Assembly (NCBI RefSeq): GCF_023078835.1
Contig: NZ_CP090898.1
Span: 558,001-622,000 of the forward strand
Reading direction: 5' to 3'
DNA: 64,000 bases
Source of the DNA: Synechococcus sp. NB0720_010
GTDB taxonomy: Bacteria; Cyanobacteriota; Cyanobacteriia; PCC-6307; Cyanobiaceae
Made by a program: the position numbers and the translations under genes. Positions 27,733 to 37,145 of this stretch are shown one piece after another. Position 1 is the first letter of the stretch. The number at the start of each line of letters is the position of its first letter. The notes under the pieces were generated by a model. The model was not told where the DNA came from, made no database searches, and saw nothing but the letters and a program-made list of their open reading frames with translations.

Positions 27733-30399
27733 TCAACCCAAGGTGGCTGGGGACGGTCGCTCCATGGGATCCAACCACTCGGCACAATGCGTCACCGGAA
27801 TCATCAACAGCATTGGCAAGGCGCAAACCGCCAGCTGCGAGCCACTCAGCGGGCTTGTGCCGAAGAAGGCATTCATCCAACCGGCCTGACTGAAGAGCCC
27901 TTGCAGGGCGAACGTGGCCATCACTCCCAGGGGGACGGCAGGTGCCTGGCGCAGATCCTGCAAGCGGAACGGCCAGACCTGGCGCCAATGGCTAATGGCC
28001 ACGAGATACACCAAGTGCGACAGCACCAAACCCTGCACCGCCATCGTCCGGGCCAACGGAAGATCACCGAACTGATGCTGAGCCCAGAAGAACAGCCCGA
28101 AGATCACACACCAATTGAAGAGGGAGACCAGGATCACGCGTCGGATTAATGCCGGGTTCAAGAGGGGCTCTTCCGGCTGTCGCGGCGCCTGGTTCATCAA
28201 CGCGGGGCTCAGCGGTTCAAAGGCCAGGGCGATGGACATGGTCAGTGAACAAACCATGTTCAGCCAAAGCACCTGCAATGCACTGACGGGCAAGGGGGTC
28301 CCAAGCAGACCCGCCATCAGGATCGTCATGGAGGCGCCGCCATTCACCGGAAGGACAAAGGCCAGGGTCTTCCTCAAGTTGAGGTAGACCCCGCGACCCT
28401 CTTCCACGGCCGCCTCGATCGTGGCGAAGTTGTCATCGGTCAGCAGCATGTCGGCGGCCTGACGGGCCACCTCCGTCCCACTGCGTCCCATGGCGATGCC
28501 GATGTCCGCTTGCTTCAGAGCGGGAGCATCGTTGACGCCATCGCCGGTCATGGCCACCACTTCGCCGTTGGCCTGCAGTGCCTCAACCAGCTGAAGTTTC
28601 TGGGCTGGGGCAACACGGGCAAAGACATCAACGGAATCCACCACCTCCGCCAGGGCGTCGGAGCTCAGGGCTGCCAAGGCCGATCCATCCATGGCCTGAA
28701 CCTCTCCAGGGGAGCCAATTCCCATCAACCGAGCAATGGCGATGGCCGTTTGAATGTGATCGCCGGTGATCAACTTCACCTTGACCCCAGCGGCCCTGCA
28801 GGCGGCAACCGCTTGGATCGCCTCCGGTCGCGGCGGGTCCTGCATTCCTTGGAGCCCAAGAAAGGTGAAATCGCCGTTGAGGTGGTGGTGCTCAAGCCGC
28901 TGCTGCTGTGCACCCAGACCAATGGCAAACGCCAAAACCCGCTCGCCTTGGCCCGCCATGGCGGAGACCGCCGCCTGAATCGCCTCGGCATTGAGCACGC
29001 AACGCTGCCCCTGCGCGTCCAACGCATGACTGCAGCGCTGCAGAACAGCCTCCACGGATCCCTTCAGCAAGATGCGCTCGCTGCCGTGCAGGGTCGCCAT
29101 GTATTGCCGTTCGGACTCGAACGGCAATACATCGCGCCGCGGGTGCTGGTCATGGGCTGAGCGATGGTTCATCCCAACGGAATGTGCGGCCGCCAGCAGA
29201 GCCGTTTCGGTGGGATCGCCTACCCATTGGTCATCGCTACCGGCCTGTGCGTCGTTGCACAACAAGCCGGCCAGCAGGGTCTCCTGAAGAGCGAGATTGA
29301 CTCCCTTGCCCGCATCGTCCATGGGCCAGAGGTCCCGCAGTGGCTGGAGAACTCCGGCGGCATAGACATGCTCGACCGTCATCCGGTTCTGGGTGAGCGT
29401 CCCTGTCTTGTCTGAGCAGATCACGGTTGTACTGCCGAGCGTCTCCACGGCAGGCAACTTGCGGATGATCGCGCTGCGTTTGGCCATCCGATGAACGCCA
29501 ATGGCCAGGATGATCGTGACAATCGCCGGGAGTTCCTCTGGGATGGCACCCACGGCGAGGGCCACGGCGCCATCGAACATCTCGGCCCAATCTCGTCCCT
29601 TCGCCAGACCCACGACAAAGGTGAAGATCGCGAGCAGAACGATCAGTCGCAGCAGCGTGCGACTGAAGCCCACCAACTTGCGGGTTAAGGGGGTGGAGAG
29701 GCTGACCGCCTGATTCAGGGCCACCGAGATCTGCCCCACCTCCGTGGCATCGCCAGTGGTCACCACAACACCTGTGCCCTGCCCTGCGGTGACAAAACTC
29801 CCGGCGTAGGCCATGCAACTGCGCTCAGCGAGGGGAACCTCTAGCTGCAACGCTCCGGTGGATTTCTCGACGGGCACTGACTCCCCAGTCAGGGCAGATT
29901 CATCGGTGCGCAAGGAGCGGACCTGCAGCAGCCGCAGATCCGCTGGAACCTTGCAGCCAGCCTCGAGCTGCACGACATCACCAGGCACCAACGCCTCGGA
30001 ATCCAGCTGCAGGGCAGCGCCATCTCGGAGCACCAAGACATCGGTGCGGACGCTGTCGGCTAAAGCCGCAATCGCGCTCTCGGCTTTGCCTTCCTGAACG
30101 GTGCCGATCACCGCATTGATCACGGTGACGCTGATGATCACCAAGGCATCCTGCGGATCACCCATCGCGAGCTTGACGGCCCCGACGATCAGCAGGGTGA
30201 TCAGTAGGGGATTGTCGAACTGCTGAAGGAACCGAAGCCACAACGGCTTCAGCGGTTCTGGGCTCAGGCGATTCGTTCCGACTTGATGGACGCGCCGTTG
30301 CACTTCCGCAGGGGAGAGCCCCCGTTTCGCGTCGGTCTCGAGTGCAGCAACAACCTCACCCCCGCTTGAGACGTAAGCAGGGGTGAGAAGCGGCTGCAT
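27733..30399 (-). CDS. P-type cation-transporting ATPase (P2, PacL/PMA-like)
   Basis: An 888-residue P-type ATPase. Landmarks: actuator TGES at 171-174, PEELP in the fourth membrane helix (287-291), phosphorylation motif DKTGTLTQN starting at Asp330, [19 protein letters not shown] in the hinge, and about ten membrane segments with the six-helix C-terminal block. The N-terminus has the cation ATPase fold ([19 protein letters not shown]). Such P2 pumps move Ca2+, Na+ or similar cations out of the cytosol. PEELP in place of the Ca2+ pump PEGLP leaves the ion open. It stands alone on the minus strand, 37 bases downstream of glnN. Confidence 0.92.
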   Translation of the reverse strand: MQPLLTPAYVSSGGEVVAALETDAKRGLSPAEVQRRVHQVGTNRLSPEPLKPLWLRFLQQFDNPLLITLLIVGAVKLAMGDPQDALVIISVTVINAVIGTVQEGKAESAIAALADSVRTDVLVLRDGAALQLDSEALVPGDVVQLEAGCKVPADLRLLQVRSLRTDESALTGESVPVEKSTGALQLEVPLAERSCMAYAGSFVTAGQGTGVVVTTGDATEVGQISVALNQAVSLSTPLTRKLVGFSRTLLRLIVLLAIFTFVVGLAKGRDWAEMFDGAVALAVGAIPEELPAIVTIILAIGVHRMAKRSAIIRKLPAVETLGSTTVICSDKTGTLTQNRMTVEHVYAAGVLQPLRDLWPMDDAGKGVNLALQETLLAGLLCNDAQAGSDDQWVGDPTETALLAAAHSVGMNHRSAHDQHPRRDVLPFESERQYMATLHGSERILLKGSVEAVLQRCSHALDAQGQRCVLNAEAIQAAVSAMAGQGERVLAFAIGLGAQQQRLEHHHLNGDFTFLGLQGMQDPPRPEAIQAVAACRAAGVKVKLITGDHIQTAIAIARLMGIGSPGEVQAMDGSALAALSSDALAEVVDSVDVFARVAPAQKLQLVEALQANGEVVAMTGDGVNDAPALKQADIGIAMGRSGTEVARQAADMLLTDDNFATIEAAVEEGRGVYLNLRKTLAFVLPVNGGASMTILMAGLLGTPLPVSALQVLWLNMVCSLTMSIALAFEPLSPALMNQAPRQPEEPLLNPALIRRVILVSLFNWCVIFGLFFWAQHQFGDLPLARTMAVQGLVLSHLVYLVAISHWRQVWPFRLQDLRQAPAVPLGVMATFALQGLFSQAGWMNAFFGTSPLSGSQLAVCALPMLLMIPVTHCAEWLDPMERPSPATLG

Positions 30400-30436
30400 C
30401 GCAGGGGCATCGAGCTAGCCCTAGCGATAGCTCAAA

Positions 30437-32611
30437 TCAGCGGACGAAGAGCATCTCCTGGTAGGTGGGCAGCGGCCAGGCGGTGTCATCCACCAGACCC
30501 TCCAGGGCATCGGCGGCCTCCCGCAGTTCACCCATGCGGACCATCAGCTGGTCGGCACAGTGACGCATGTGGGCCTCGGAGCCGTGGGGCGCATTGCCCA
30601 GAGCGGTCTCCAGGGCGGCGGCACGGTCCAGCAGCTGCTGATTCAGGCCAGCGATTTGCTGGGCGAGCGCCTTGGAAGGATTCAGGCCGATGGCCTCCTG
30701 CTCCTGCAGCGATCCAGCCAGCTCGCCGAGGTAGGCGCTGACGGCGGGATAGAGCTGGGTGCGGGCGATCCGCACGGCCAGGCGGGCCTCCACCTCAATC
30801 GCCAGGCAGTACTGCTCGGAGTAGACCTCGTAGCGGCTCTCCAGCTCAACGGGGCTGAGCACGTTGTGGCGGGAGAACAGGTCGCGAATGGCCGGGCGCT
30901 GCAGCACCGGCAGGGCATCGGCGGTGGTGCGCAGGTTCTCCAGACCTCGCTCCTTGACGGCCAGCTCATGCCACTCGCTGGAGTAGCCGTCGCCGCCAAA
31001 GATCACGTTGCCGTTCTCCTGGGTGATCTGCTGCAGCACAGCCATGCTGGCCTTCTCGACGCTCTCGCCCTTGGCCGTGCGGGCCTCCAGCTGATCGGCA
31101 ATCCAGGCCAGGGAATCGGCCAGCACCGTGTTGAGGACCACCAAGGGACCAGCCACGGACTGGCCGGAGCCCACGGCGCGGAACTCGAAGCGGTTGCCGG
31201 TAAAGGCGAAGGGTGAGGTGCGGTTACGGTCGCCGGCGTCCTTGGGGAACTCCGGCAGGCTGTCGATGCCCAGACGCATCATTCCGCCGGTGGCCGAGCT
31301 CTTGAGCTGGCCGCCCTTGATCTGGTTGAAGACGTCCTCGAGCTGGCTGCCGAGGTAAACGGAGATGATCGCCGGAGGTGCTTCGTTGGCGCCCAGGCGG
31401 TGGTCATTGCTGGCGGTTGCAATCGCCGCACGCATCAGCGGGCCGTACTGGTGCACGCCGCGGATCACAGCCCCGCAGAACAGCAGGAACTGCATGTTCT
31501 CGTGGGGGGTGCTGCCGGGATCCAGCAGGTTGCCCTGGGTGCTGTTGCCGATCGACCAGTTGACGTGCTTGCCGCTGCCGTTGACGCCGGCGAAGGGCTT
31601 CTCGTGCAGCAGGCAGGTGAAGCCGTGCTTCTTCGCCGTGCTCTTGAGCACGGTCATGATCAGCTGCTGGTGATCGGTGGCGACGTTGGCCGCCTCGTGC
31701 ACCGGAGCGATCTCGAACTGGCCGGGAGCCACCTCGTTGTGACGGGTCTTGGCAGGAACGCCCAGGCGGTAGAGCTGGTCCTCCACGTCCTGCATGAACA
31801 CCTGAACCCGCTCGGGGATGGCGCCGAAGTAGTGGTCATCGAACTGCTGACCCTTGGCCGGGGGAGCACCAAAGAGGCTGCGGCCCGAGAGCTGCAGGTC
31901 CGGGCGGAGCGCCATCAGGGCGTTATCCACCAGGAAGTACTCCTGCTCAGCGCCGCAGCTGGAGTTGATCGGGGCGATCTCGGTCTCGCCCAGCAGTTGC
32001 AGCACCCGCTTGGCCTGGCGGTTGACCGCGGCATTGGAGCGCAGCAGCGGCGTCTTCTTGTCCAGGGCCTCACCGGTCCAAGAGACAAAGACCGTCGGGA
32101 TGCAGAGGGTGACGCCGTTGGGCGTGCGCATCAGCCAGGCGGGGCTGGTGGCATCCCAGGCGGTGTAGCCGCGGGCCTCGAAGGTGGAGCGCAGGCCACC
32201 GTTGGGGAAGGAGGAACCGTCGGGCTCACCCTGCACCAGCAACTTGCCGGTGAAGGCGGTGATGGCACGGCCATCACTCTTGGGGGTGATGAAGCCGTCG
32301 TGCTTCTCCGCGGTCAGGTTGGTGAGCGGGTAGAAGACGTGGGAGTAGTAGAGGGCGCCGCGGCTGGTCGCCCAGTCCTTCATGGCATTCGCCACGGAGT
32401 CGGCGATGGACGGGTCGATCGCACCACCTTCACGGATGGTTTTCTGAAGCGACTTGAACACCTGGCGAGGCAGGGCCTCCTTCATCCGAGCCAGGGTGAA
32501 GACGTCATCGGCCCAGATCTCATGCAGGGCCGAAGGCTTGGTCACCGCAGCGGGCTTACGCCGCTGAATGGTCTGCAGGGCAGCAAAACGCTCAGCGCTT
32601 GGCATGGCCAC
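30437..32611 (-). CDS. glnN: Type III glutamine synthetase
   Basis: A 724-residue enzyme, the length of GSIII, making glutamine from glutamate, ammonia and ATP. Recognisable segments are [50 protein letters not shown] and [20 protein letters not shown]. In cyanobacteria GlnN is usually induced by nitrogen starvation through NtcA; I saw no convincing GTA-N8-TAC in the short upstream space. A second ATG two codons later (32605) is an alternative start. Confidence 0.96.
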   Translation of the reverse strand: MAMPSAERFAALQTIQRRKPAAVTKPSALHEIWADDVFTLARMKEALPRQVFKSLQKTIREGGAIDPSIADSVANAMKDWATSRGALYYSHVFYPLTNLTAEKHDGFITPKSDGRAITAFTGKLLVQGEPDGSSFPNGGLRSTFEARGYTAWDATSPAWLMRTPNGVTLCIPTVFVSWTGEALDKKTPLLRSNAAVNRQAKRVLQLLGETEIAPINSSCGAEQEYFLVDNALMALRPDLQLSGRSLFGAPPAKGQQFDDHYFGAIPERVQVFMQDVEDQLYRLGVPAKTRHNEVAPGQFEIAPVHEAANVATDHQQLIMTVLKSTAKKHGFTCLLHEKPFAGVNGSGKHVNWSIGNSTQGNLLDPGSTPHENMQFLLFCGAVIRGVHQYGPLMRAAIATASNDHRLGANEAPPAIISVYLGSQLEDVFNQIKGGQLKSSATGGMMRLGIDSLPEFPKDAGDRNRTSPFAFTGNRFEFRAVGSGQSVAGPLVVLNTVLADSLAWIADQLEARTAKGESVEKASMAVLQQITQENGNVIFGGDGYSSEWHELAVKERGLENLRTTADALPVLQRPAIRDLFSRHNVLSPVELESRYEVYSEQYCLAIEVEARLAVRIARTQLYPAVSAYLGELAGSLQEQEAIGLNPSKALAQQIAGLNQQLLDRAAALETALGNAPHGSEAHMRHCADQLMVRMGELREAADALEGLVDDTAWPLPTYQEMLFVR

Positions 32612-32653
32612 TTCGGTATCAGAGTGACACCATCATCGGGGACAGCAGGTCCG

Positions 32654-32896
32654 CTAACGCAGGGTGCGCCAGTCGCCACTGGGAGTCCGGCGCTCCAGGC
32701 CAATGAACTGAGTGATCAGTTGATCCTGCAGTTCTGAGGGGATCGCAGGATCGATCAGCCCTTGATGGACCAGCCAGGTCAGGGCCGCACTTTGGGCGAG
32801 CTCAAGGCTCTCAAAGCAGTCATCGAGGACTGGATGGGGTTCACCGCCACGGTCCGTCAAGCGGAATTCCACGGGGAAGGAATGGAGGAGTGTCAT
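32654..32896 (-). CDS. Small hypothetical protein
   Basis: An 80-residue protein upstream of glnN on the same strand. It opens MTLLHSFPVEFRLTDRGGEPHPVLDDCFESLELAQSAALTW with amphipathic character and ends ERRTPSGDWRTLR. I do not recognise a named family. Codon use is like its neighbours and it fills the space between pirin and glnN, so it is probably real. Confidence 0.6.
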   Translation of the reverse strand: MTLLHSFPVEFRLTDRGGEPHPVLDDCFESLELAQSAALTWLVHQGLIDPAIPSELQDQLITQFIGLERRTPSGDWRTLR

Positions 32897-32961
32897 CAGC
32901 CCAAGCCTGGCGGCAACGGCGCAGCCGTGCGGCAGCGCAGGACACAGCTTCCGGTAGTCCG

Positions 32962-33654
32962 CTAGCTCAGCTCAAACAGCAGCAGATCCACCCCATCGGC
33001 TCCAGCCTGAGCAGAAGCCGGAGCCTCGCCGGCAGCCAGTCCCAGGCCATCACCCCGGGCCAAGGGCTGGGGCAGGGCCAAGCCACCCGTGATGATCTGC
33101 AGCCAACTGGCGCAGCGATCGGAGGCCGGCCAGGCCAGCTCGGTCCCCGCTGGGACCTGGGCGCGCCAGAGCCGCACGGAGCGATGAATCGCCATAGCCC
33201 CGTCTGCGGCCTGGGGGTCGATCAGGGGCGTCCAGCCCTCGGCCAAGGCGAAGGGCTTCTGTTCGTAGTCAGGCGGGATCCCCGCTGAGGCGGGTTCAAT
33301 CCAGATCTGCAGCAGGCGGCAGGGGGCCTGGCCGCCATTGACCTCGCTGTGGACCACACCGGTGCCAGCGCTCATCCGCTGCACCTCCCCAGCCCGCAGC
33401 ACCTCGGCATGGCCCATGGAATCGCGGTGGTGCAACTCCCCCTCGACCATCACCGTGATGATCTCCATGTCCCGGTGCGGGTGCATGCCAAAGCCCTTGC
33501 CGGCGGCAATGACGTCGTCATTGATGACCCGCAGCGGACCGAAGCCCATCCAGGCCGGGTCGTAATGACTGGAGAAGGAAAAGCTGTGCCAGCTGTCGAG
33601 CCAATCGAGCTGGCTATGGAAACGCTCAGCTGCGGGACGCAACAGCGGGGGCAT
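32962..33654 (-). CDS. Pirin-family protein (YhaK/quercetinase type)
   Basis: A 230-residue bicupin protein. The metal site residues are seen in GFGMHPHRDMEIITVMVEGELHHRD and the later HSEVN; the N-terminal half is best conserved, as in bacterial pirins. Some members have quercetin 2,3-dioxygenase activity and others act as redox sensors. Its start overlaps the stop of the FMN reductase gene by one base, so it is the third gene of an SQR-like/FMN reductase/pirin operon. Confidence 0.92.
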   Translation of the reverse strand: MPPLLRPAAERFHSQLDWLDSWHSFSFSSHYDPAWMGFGPLRVINDDVIAAGKGFGMHPHRDMEIITVMVEGELHHRDSMGHAEVLRAGEVQRMSAGTGVVHSEVNGGQAPCRLLQIWIEPASAGIPPDYEQKPFALAEGWTPLIDPQAADGAMAIHRSVRLWRAQVPAGTELAWPASDRCASWLQIITGGLALPQPLARGDGLGLAAGEAPASAQAGADGVDLLLFELS

Positions 33655-34163
33655 TACTCGGGAGCTTGAAGCCGCTGCAGTCTGGCGAGCAGGTCCGCGA
33701 TGCTGTCGTCCTTGGCCGGATGGCTGCCGTTGCTCACCAGCTGACGACCCACGACATGGGCGCCCAAGTGCGCCAATTGCAGCCGCAGGGCGGTCATCAC
33801 CGTGTAGCCACCGCCGCCCGAGTGGGTCGCGATCACAACGGGCCGGCCATTGAAGAGGGCCCGGAAGTCGCTGCCCTGCACCGACAGCCAGGCGATGGCG
33901 CTGGTCAGCACCGGCGGGATCGAGCCGTTGTATTCCGGAGCACAGATCACCCAGCGGGGCGTGTCCATCAGCTTCTGCTGCAGCCCGGCGAGAGCGGCCG
34001 GGGGGCCCTGCTCCTGGGCGCGGGGCGTGAAGAGCGGCAGGTCAACGGCGGTGAGATCCAGCACCTCAGCACTGCTGCCTTGGCTCTGGGCGGCCGCCGC
34101 AAAGCGGTCGGCCAGCTTGAGGTTTTCGCCATTGCTGGCGCTCAGGACGAGAACGTCAGCCAT
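33654..34163 (-). CDS. NAD(P)H-dependent FMN reductase family protein
   Basis: A 169-residue flavodoxin-fold protein. Visible elements are VLVLSASNGENLKLADRFAAAA at the N-terminus (phosphate-binding loop), WVICAPEYNGSIPPVLTSAIAW (the PEYNGS motif of the family) and FNGRPVVIATHSGGGG. It probably reduces FMN or quinones using NAD(P)H. It is sandwiched with one-base overlaps between the SQR-like gene and the pirin gene. Confidence 0.93.
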   Translation of the reverse strand: MADVLVLSASNGENLKLADRFAAAAQSQGSSAEVLDLTAVDLPLFTPRAQEQGPPAALAGLQQKLMDTPRWVICAPEYNGSIPPVLTSAIAWLSVQGSDFRALFNGRPVVIATHSGGGGYTVMTALRLQLAHLGAHVVGRQLVSNGSHPAKDDSIADLLARLQRLQAPE

Positions 34164-35389
34164 TACTTCACACCAGGGATAAAACGACGCTCGTGGTCAC
34201 CGCCTTTGAGCATCCGGTTCCAATAGACCCAGGGCAGCACCACGCTCTTCATGATCCACATGCTCCAGCGCTCCTTGGTGGGATCCAGGGGGAAGGAGGG
34301 GGTGGGCTGCTGCTCGTAGTTGAACTCGGCCATGATCGTCTTTCCGTAGCCGGTGATCAGCGGGCAGCAGCTGTAGCCGTCGTAGGACCCCTGACCCTGG
34401 CCGCCCTCAAGCTGAGCCAGCAGGTTGGTCACCAGGACCGGGGCCTGACCGCGCACCGCGGCGGCGGTCTTGGAGTTGGGCATGCCGCCCACATCACCGA
34501 TGGCAAAGACGTTGGGGAAGCGCACGTGCTGGAGGTTGTGCATGCCCACCTCGACAAAGCCACTAGCGGCAGCCAAGGGGCTCTGAGCCACGACGTCCGG
34601 GGCCGCCATCGGCGGGGTGACGTGCAGAAGCTCGTAGTTGATGACCTCCTCGCGGGGCTCCTCGCCCTCTTTGCTGACCTTGAAGACCGCCTCTTTGCTC
34701 GCCGGCCTGACCTCGATCAGGGTGTGGGAGTAGCGGGCATCGATGCCCTTGCGGGCCACCACCTCCCGCAGGGGCGCGGCATAGGTGGGGACGCCAAAGA
34801 TTCCAGGGGTGGCCGTGGCGTAGATGACCTTGCTCTTGGCCGCTATCGCGGGATCGCGCTTGATCGCGTCATCGGCCAGGTAGGCGATCTTTTGCGGCGC
34901 ACCGGGGCACTTGATCGGCATGGGCGCGCAGGTGAAGACCGCGTTGCCGCCCTTGAAGTTCTGGATGCATTCCCAGGTGTAAGCAGCAAAATCCTTGGAG
35001 TAGTTGCTGCAGACCCCGCCTTTGCCCAGGGCCTCGGGCAGGCCCTTGATGGCCTCCCAGTTGAGCTTCATCCCGGTGGCCACCACCAGGGCGTCGTAGG
35101 TCAGGGTTTGACCAGCGCTGGTGCTGACGCTGTTGCTCTCGGGGGTGAAGCCCGCAGCGGACTCACGGATCCAGGTGACACCCGCGGGAATCAGGCTGGC
35201 CTCGTTGCGGCGGGTCTGCTCCAGGCTGAAGACCCCGCCACCGACCAGCGTCCAACCCGGTTGGTAGTAGTGGTCGCTCGAGGGCTCAAGGATCGCGATG
35301 TCCAAGGCCGGACGGGCCTTCTTCAGGCGAGCCGCCACCGTGATTCCAGCGGCGCCGCCGCCCACGATCAATACCTGGTGATGGCCCAT
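34163..35389 (-). CDS. Sulfide:quinone oxidoreductase-like flavoprotein
   Basis: A 408-residue FAD protein of the SQR/FCSD family. FAD motif VLIVGGGAAGITVAARLK at the N-terminus; conserved Cys in GGVCSNYS, APMPIKCPGAPQK and YSCCPLITGYGK; the FAIGDVGGMPNSKTAAAVRGQ motif near 310; an amphipathic C-terminus for membrane association. It would oxidise sulfide and pass electrons to quinones, detoxifying sulfide. It leads the operon with the FMN reductase and pirin genes and is divergent from rubrerythrin across about 200 bases, suggesting a redox-stress unit. Confidence 0.9.
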   Translation of the reverse strand: MGHHQVLIVGGGAAGITVAARLKKARPALDIAILEPSSDHYYQPGWTLVGGGVFSLEQTRRNEASLIPAGVTWIRESAAGFTPESNSVSTSAGQTLTYDALVVATGMKLNWEAIKGLPEALGKGGVCSNYSKDFAAYTWECIQNFKGGNAVFTCAPMPIKCPGAPQKIAYLADDAIKRDPAIAAKSKVIYATATPGIFGVPTYAAPLREVVARKGIDARYSHTLIEVRPASKEAVFKVSKEGEEPREEVINYELLHVTPPMAAPDVVAQSPLAAASGFVEVGMHNLQHVRFPNVFAIGDVGGMPNSKTAAAVRGQAPVLVTNLLAQLEGGQGQGSYDGYSCCPLITGYGKTIMAEFNYEQQPTPSFPLDPTKERWSMWIMKSVVLPWVYWNRMLKGGDHERRFIPGVK

Positions 35390-35592
35390 GGCCGCTGAAT
35401 CAAGACGCGCTTACCCCAGATCTAACCAGAAGGGGACCAACCCGGCAGCCCCGCCGCAGGATTCCAGACGGCAATGGACAAATAAAGAAGGACTCGGCCG
35501 CAATGAGGCCTAAGCAGAAATACTCAAAACCTATCCCGTACTCATAACGACTACGACTTAGCCCTTATGCTGGCCGCAGTTGATGCGAGTCG

Positions 35593-36288
35593 ATGAACAC
35601 CAGCAATCCCGGCACCCTCCAGAACCTCGAGGCGGCTTTTGGCGGCGAGAGCATGGCCAACCGCAAGTACTTGTTTTTCGCCGATCTGGCCAAGCAACTC
35701 GGCCATGGCGAACTGGCGCGGCTGTTCCGGGAGACCGCCCAGCAGGAAACCGAGCACGCCTTTGCCCACTTCCGCCTGCTGCACCCCGAATTAGTAGTGG
35801 AGAACCCTGAGGCCCTGAGCCAGGACGCCAAGGACGCACTACTGGCGCGCTGCCTCGAGCTGGCCATCGAAGGGGAGACCTACGAGTTCGAGGTGATGTA
35901 CCCCGAGTTCGCCGCCCAGGCGCAGCGAGACCGCGACCAGGGAGCCGTGGCGGAATTCAACGAGCAGATCGATGAATCCAAGGAGCACGCCGGCGTCTTC
36001 AGAACCGCCGCCCGCAACTTCGGACTGCTGGCCCCCGTGGAGCAGCACCACGCCGGCCGCTACAGCCAGGCCCTGCAGTCCCTCACCGGCGCCGGCAGTG
36101 GAGGCAACAGGGCAACGCCCACCGCAGGGCGCTGGATCTGCAAGGTCTGCGGTGTGATCTACGACCCCGCCCAAGGGGACCCCGATTCAGGCATCGCCGC
36201 CGGCACACCCTTTGAGGCGATTCCCGAGGACTGGAGCTGCCCCATCTGCGGGACCCGCAAGGGGAACTTTGTGCCTTACCAGGGCTAG
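35593..36288 (+). CDS. Rubrerythrin
   Basis: A 231-residue peroxide-reducing protein. The four-helix diiron domain (1-160) carries the expected Glu and His residues in [17 protein letters not shown] and EQHHAGRY, and the C-terminal rubredoxin domain has both CxxCG knuckles ([10 protein letters not shown] and CPICGTRKG). It probably removes hydrogen peroxide with electrons from NADPH-linked partners. It is divergent from the SQR-like operon. Confidence 0.95.
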   Translation: MNTSNPGTLQNLEAAFGGESMANRKYLFFADLAKQLGHGELARLFRETAQQETEHAFAHFRLLHPELVVENPEALSQDAKDALLARCLELAIEGETYEFEVMYPEFAAQAQRDRDQGAVAEFNEQIDESKEHAGVFRTAARNFGLLAPVEQHHAGRYSQALQSLTGAGSGGNRATPTAGRWICKVCGVIYDPAQGDPDSGIAAGTPFEAIPEDWSCPICGTRKGNFVPYQG

Positions 36289-36290
36289 GG

Positions 36291-36881
36291 CTAGTCGTTC
36301 GGAGAAATCTCGATCACCCAGCTTCCGAGATAACCGGACACAGGACTATCTCCAGGGGCCTGACCGAGGGCATTGAACTGGTACATCCCCGCATCGGGGT
36401 TGAAGATCTGCAGGTGCAGACCAATGGTGCCGCCCACCGGAACGGGCCTTTGGGGGAACACCTCAATCGCAGAGCCATAGCCGGTCACCTCCACCGCAGC
36501 AGGAATCACCTCAAGGCAACGGGTCTTTCTGAGGGAGCCACCACGCTCCATCACGCAGAGCTCCACGTTTTCTGGCTTGATTTCAGCGTTGAAATAGTCA
36601 GGCACGGAGACCGCCAACTTGATCAAAGCGGTCTTGCGGTCTTTGGGGCCCAGAACCAGGTAGTAATCGGCACGGCCCGAAGCGCGGCCTGAAGAGGCGT
36701 AGTAATAGAGCTTGCGAAAATCGCTGTTGTTGTCCCAGCGAAACTCAAAGCCGGAGCTGCTCGAACCCTGAGCCAGCGCTGGACGCAGACCCATCGGAGA
36801 ACTGAAGACGCCCAGAGCCGATGCCAGCCCGACGGCACTCCACTTCAGTGCAGACTTCATCCAAGCGAATTTTTTCATCAC
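36291..36881 (-). CDS. DUF2808 secreted protein
   Basis: A 196-residue protein with a signal peptide (two Lys-rich starts, hydrophobic stretch, cleavage near ALAQ at about 38) and a C-terminal domain of the cyanobacterial DUF2808 family: RWDNNSDFRKLYYY, YYLVLGPKDRKTALIKLAVSVPDYF and GSAIEVFPQRPVPVG. Function unknown; members are exported. It is divergent from the SLH porin gene, with a Pho-box-like element between the two. Confidence 0.85.
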   Translation of the reverse strand: MMKKFAWMKSALKWSAVGLASALGVFSSPMGLRPALAQGSSSSGFEFRWDNNSDFRKLYYYASSGRASGRADYYLVLGPKDRKTALIKLAVSVPDYFNAEIKPENVELCVMERGGSLRKTRCLEVIPAAVEVTGYGSAIEVFPQRPVPVGGTIGLHLQIFNPDAGMYQFNALGQAPGDSPVSGYLGSWVIEISPND

Positions 36882-36968
36882 TAGATTTTAGTAGGCAAGA
36901 TCATCAACGCCTGCCAGCACTGCTTTTCAGGAGCCTGAGCGAGATAACAGCACCCAATCTCCAAGCGC

Positions 36969-36986
36969 AATTAAGAACAGGTTAAG
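36969..36986 (-). promoter_or_regulatory. Pho-box-like direct repeat
   Basis: On the minus strand this reads CTTAACC-TGTT-CTTAATT, two 7-base half-sites 11 bases apart. It is close to the CTTAACC direct repeats described for cyanobacterial PhoB/SphR. Orientation points to the DUF2808 gene (start 88 bases away); the porin start is 160 bases on the other side. phoB lies 2 kb to the right. Confidence 0.5.
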
Positions 36987-37145
36987 AGCACCTAAAGAAT
37001 GAGTTATGCCCTATATATCCTCATTCAGCTACATAGTGCTGCAGCACACATAGCGATGAAATGAATCACACAAAGTGGTAGGTTTTTGCTGGTTAGTGTT
37101 TAGCCAGCCCGTTTGGGCTTCTCTCCTCTTTCGGTGTGAGGACCA

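Noticed and set aside
31400-32737. Plus-strand open frame of 445 codons antisense to glnN
   Set aside because: The minus strand encodes a full-length type III glutamine synthetase; the plus frame is a by-product of GC-rich codon use and resembles no protein.
34193-35398. Plus-strand open frame of 401 codons antisense to the SQR-like gene
   Set aside because: It lies entirely opposite a clear FAD protein and has no recognisable domain.
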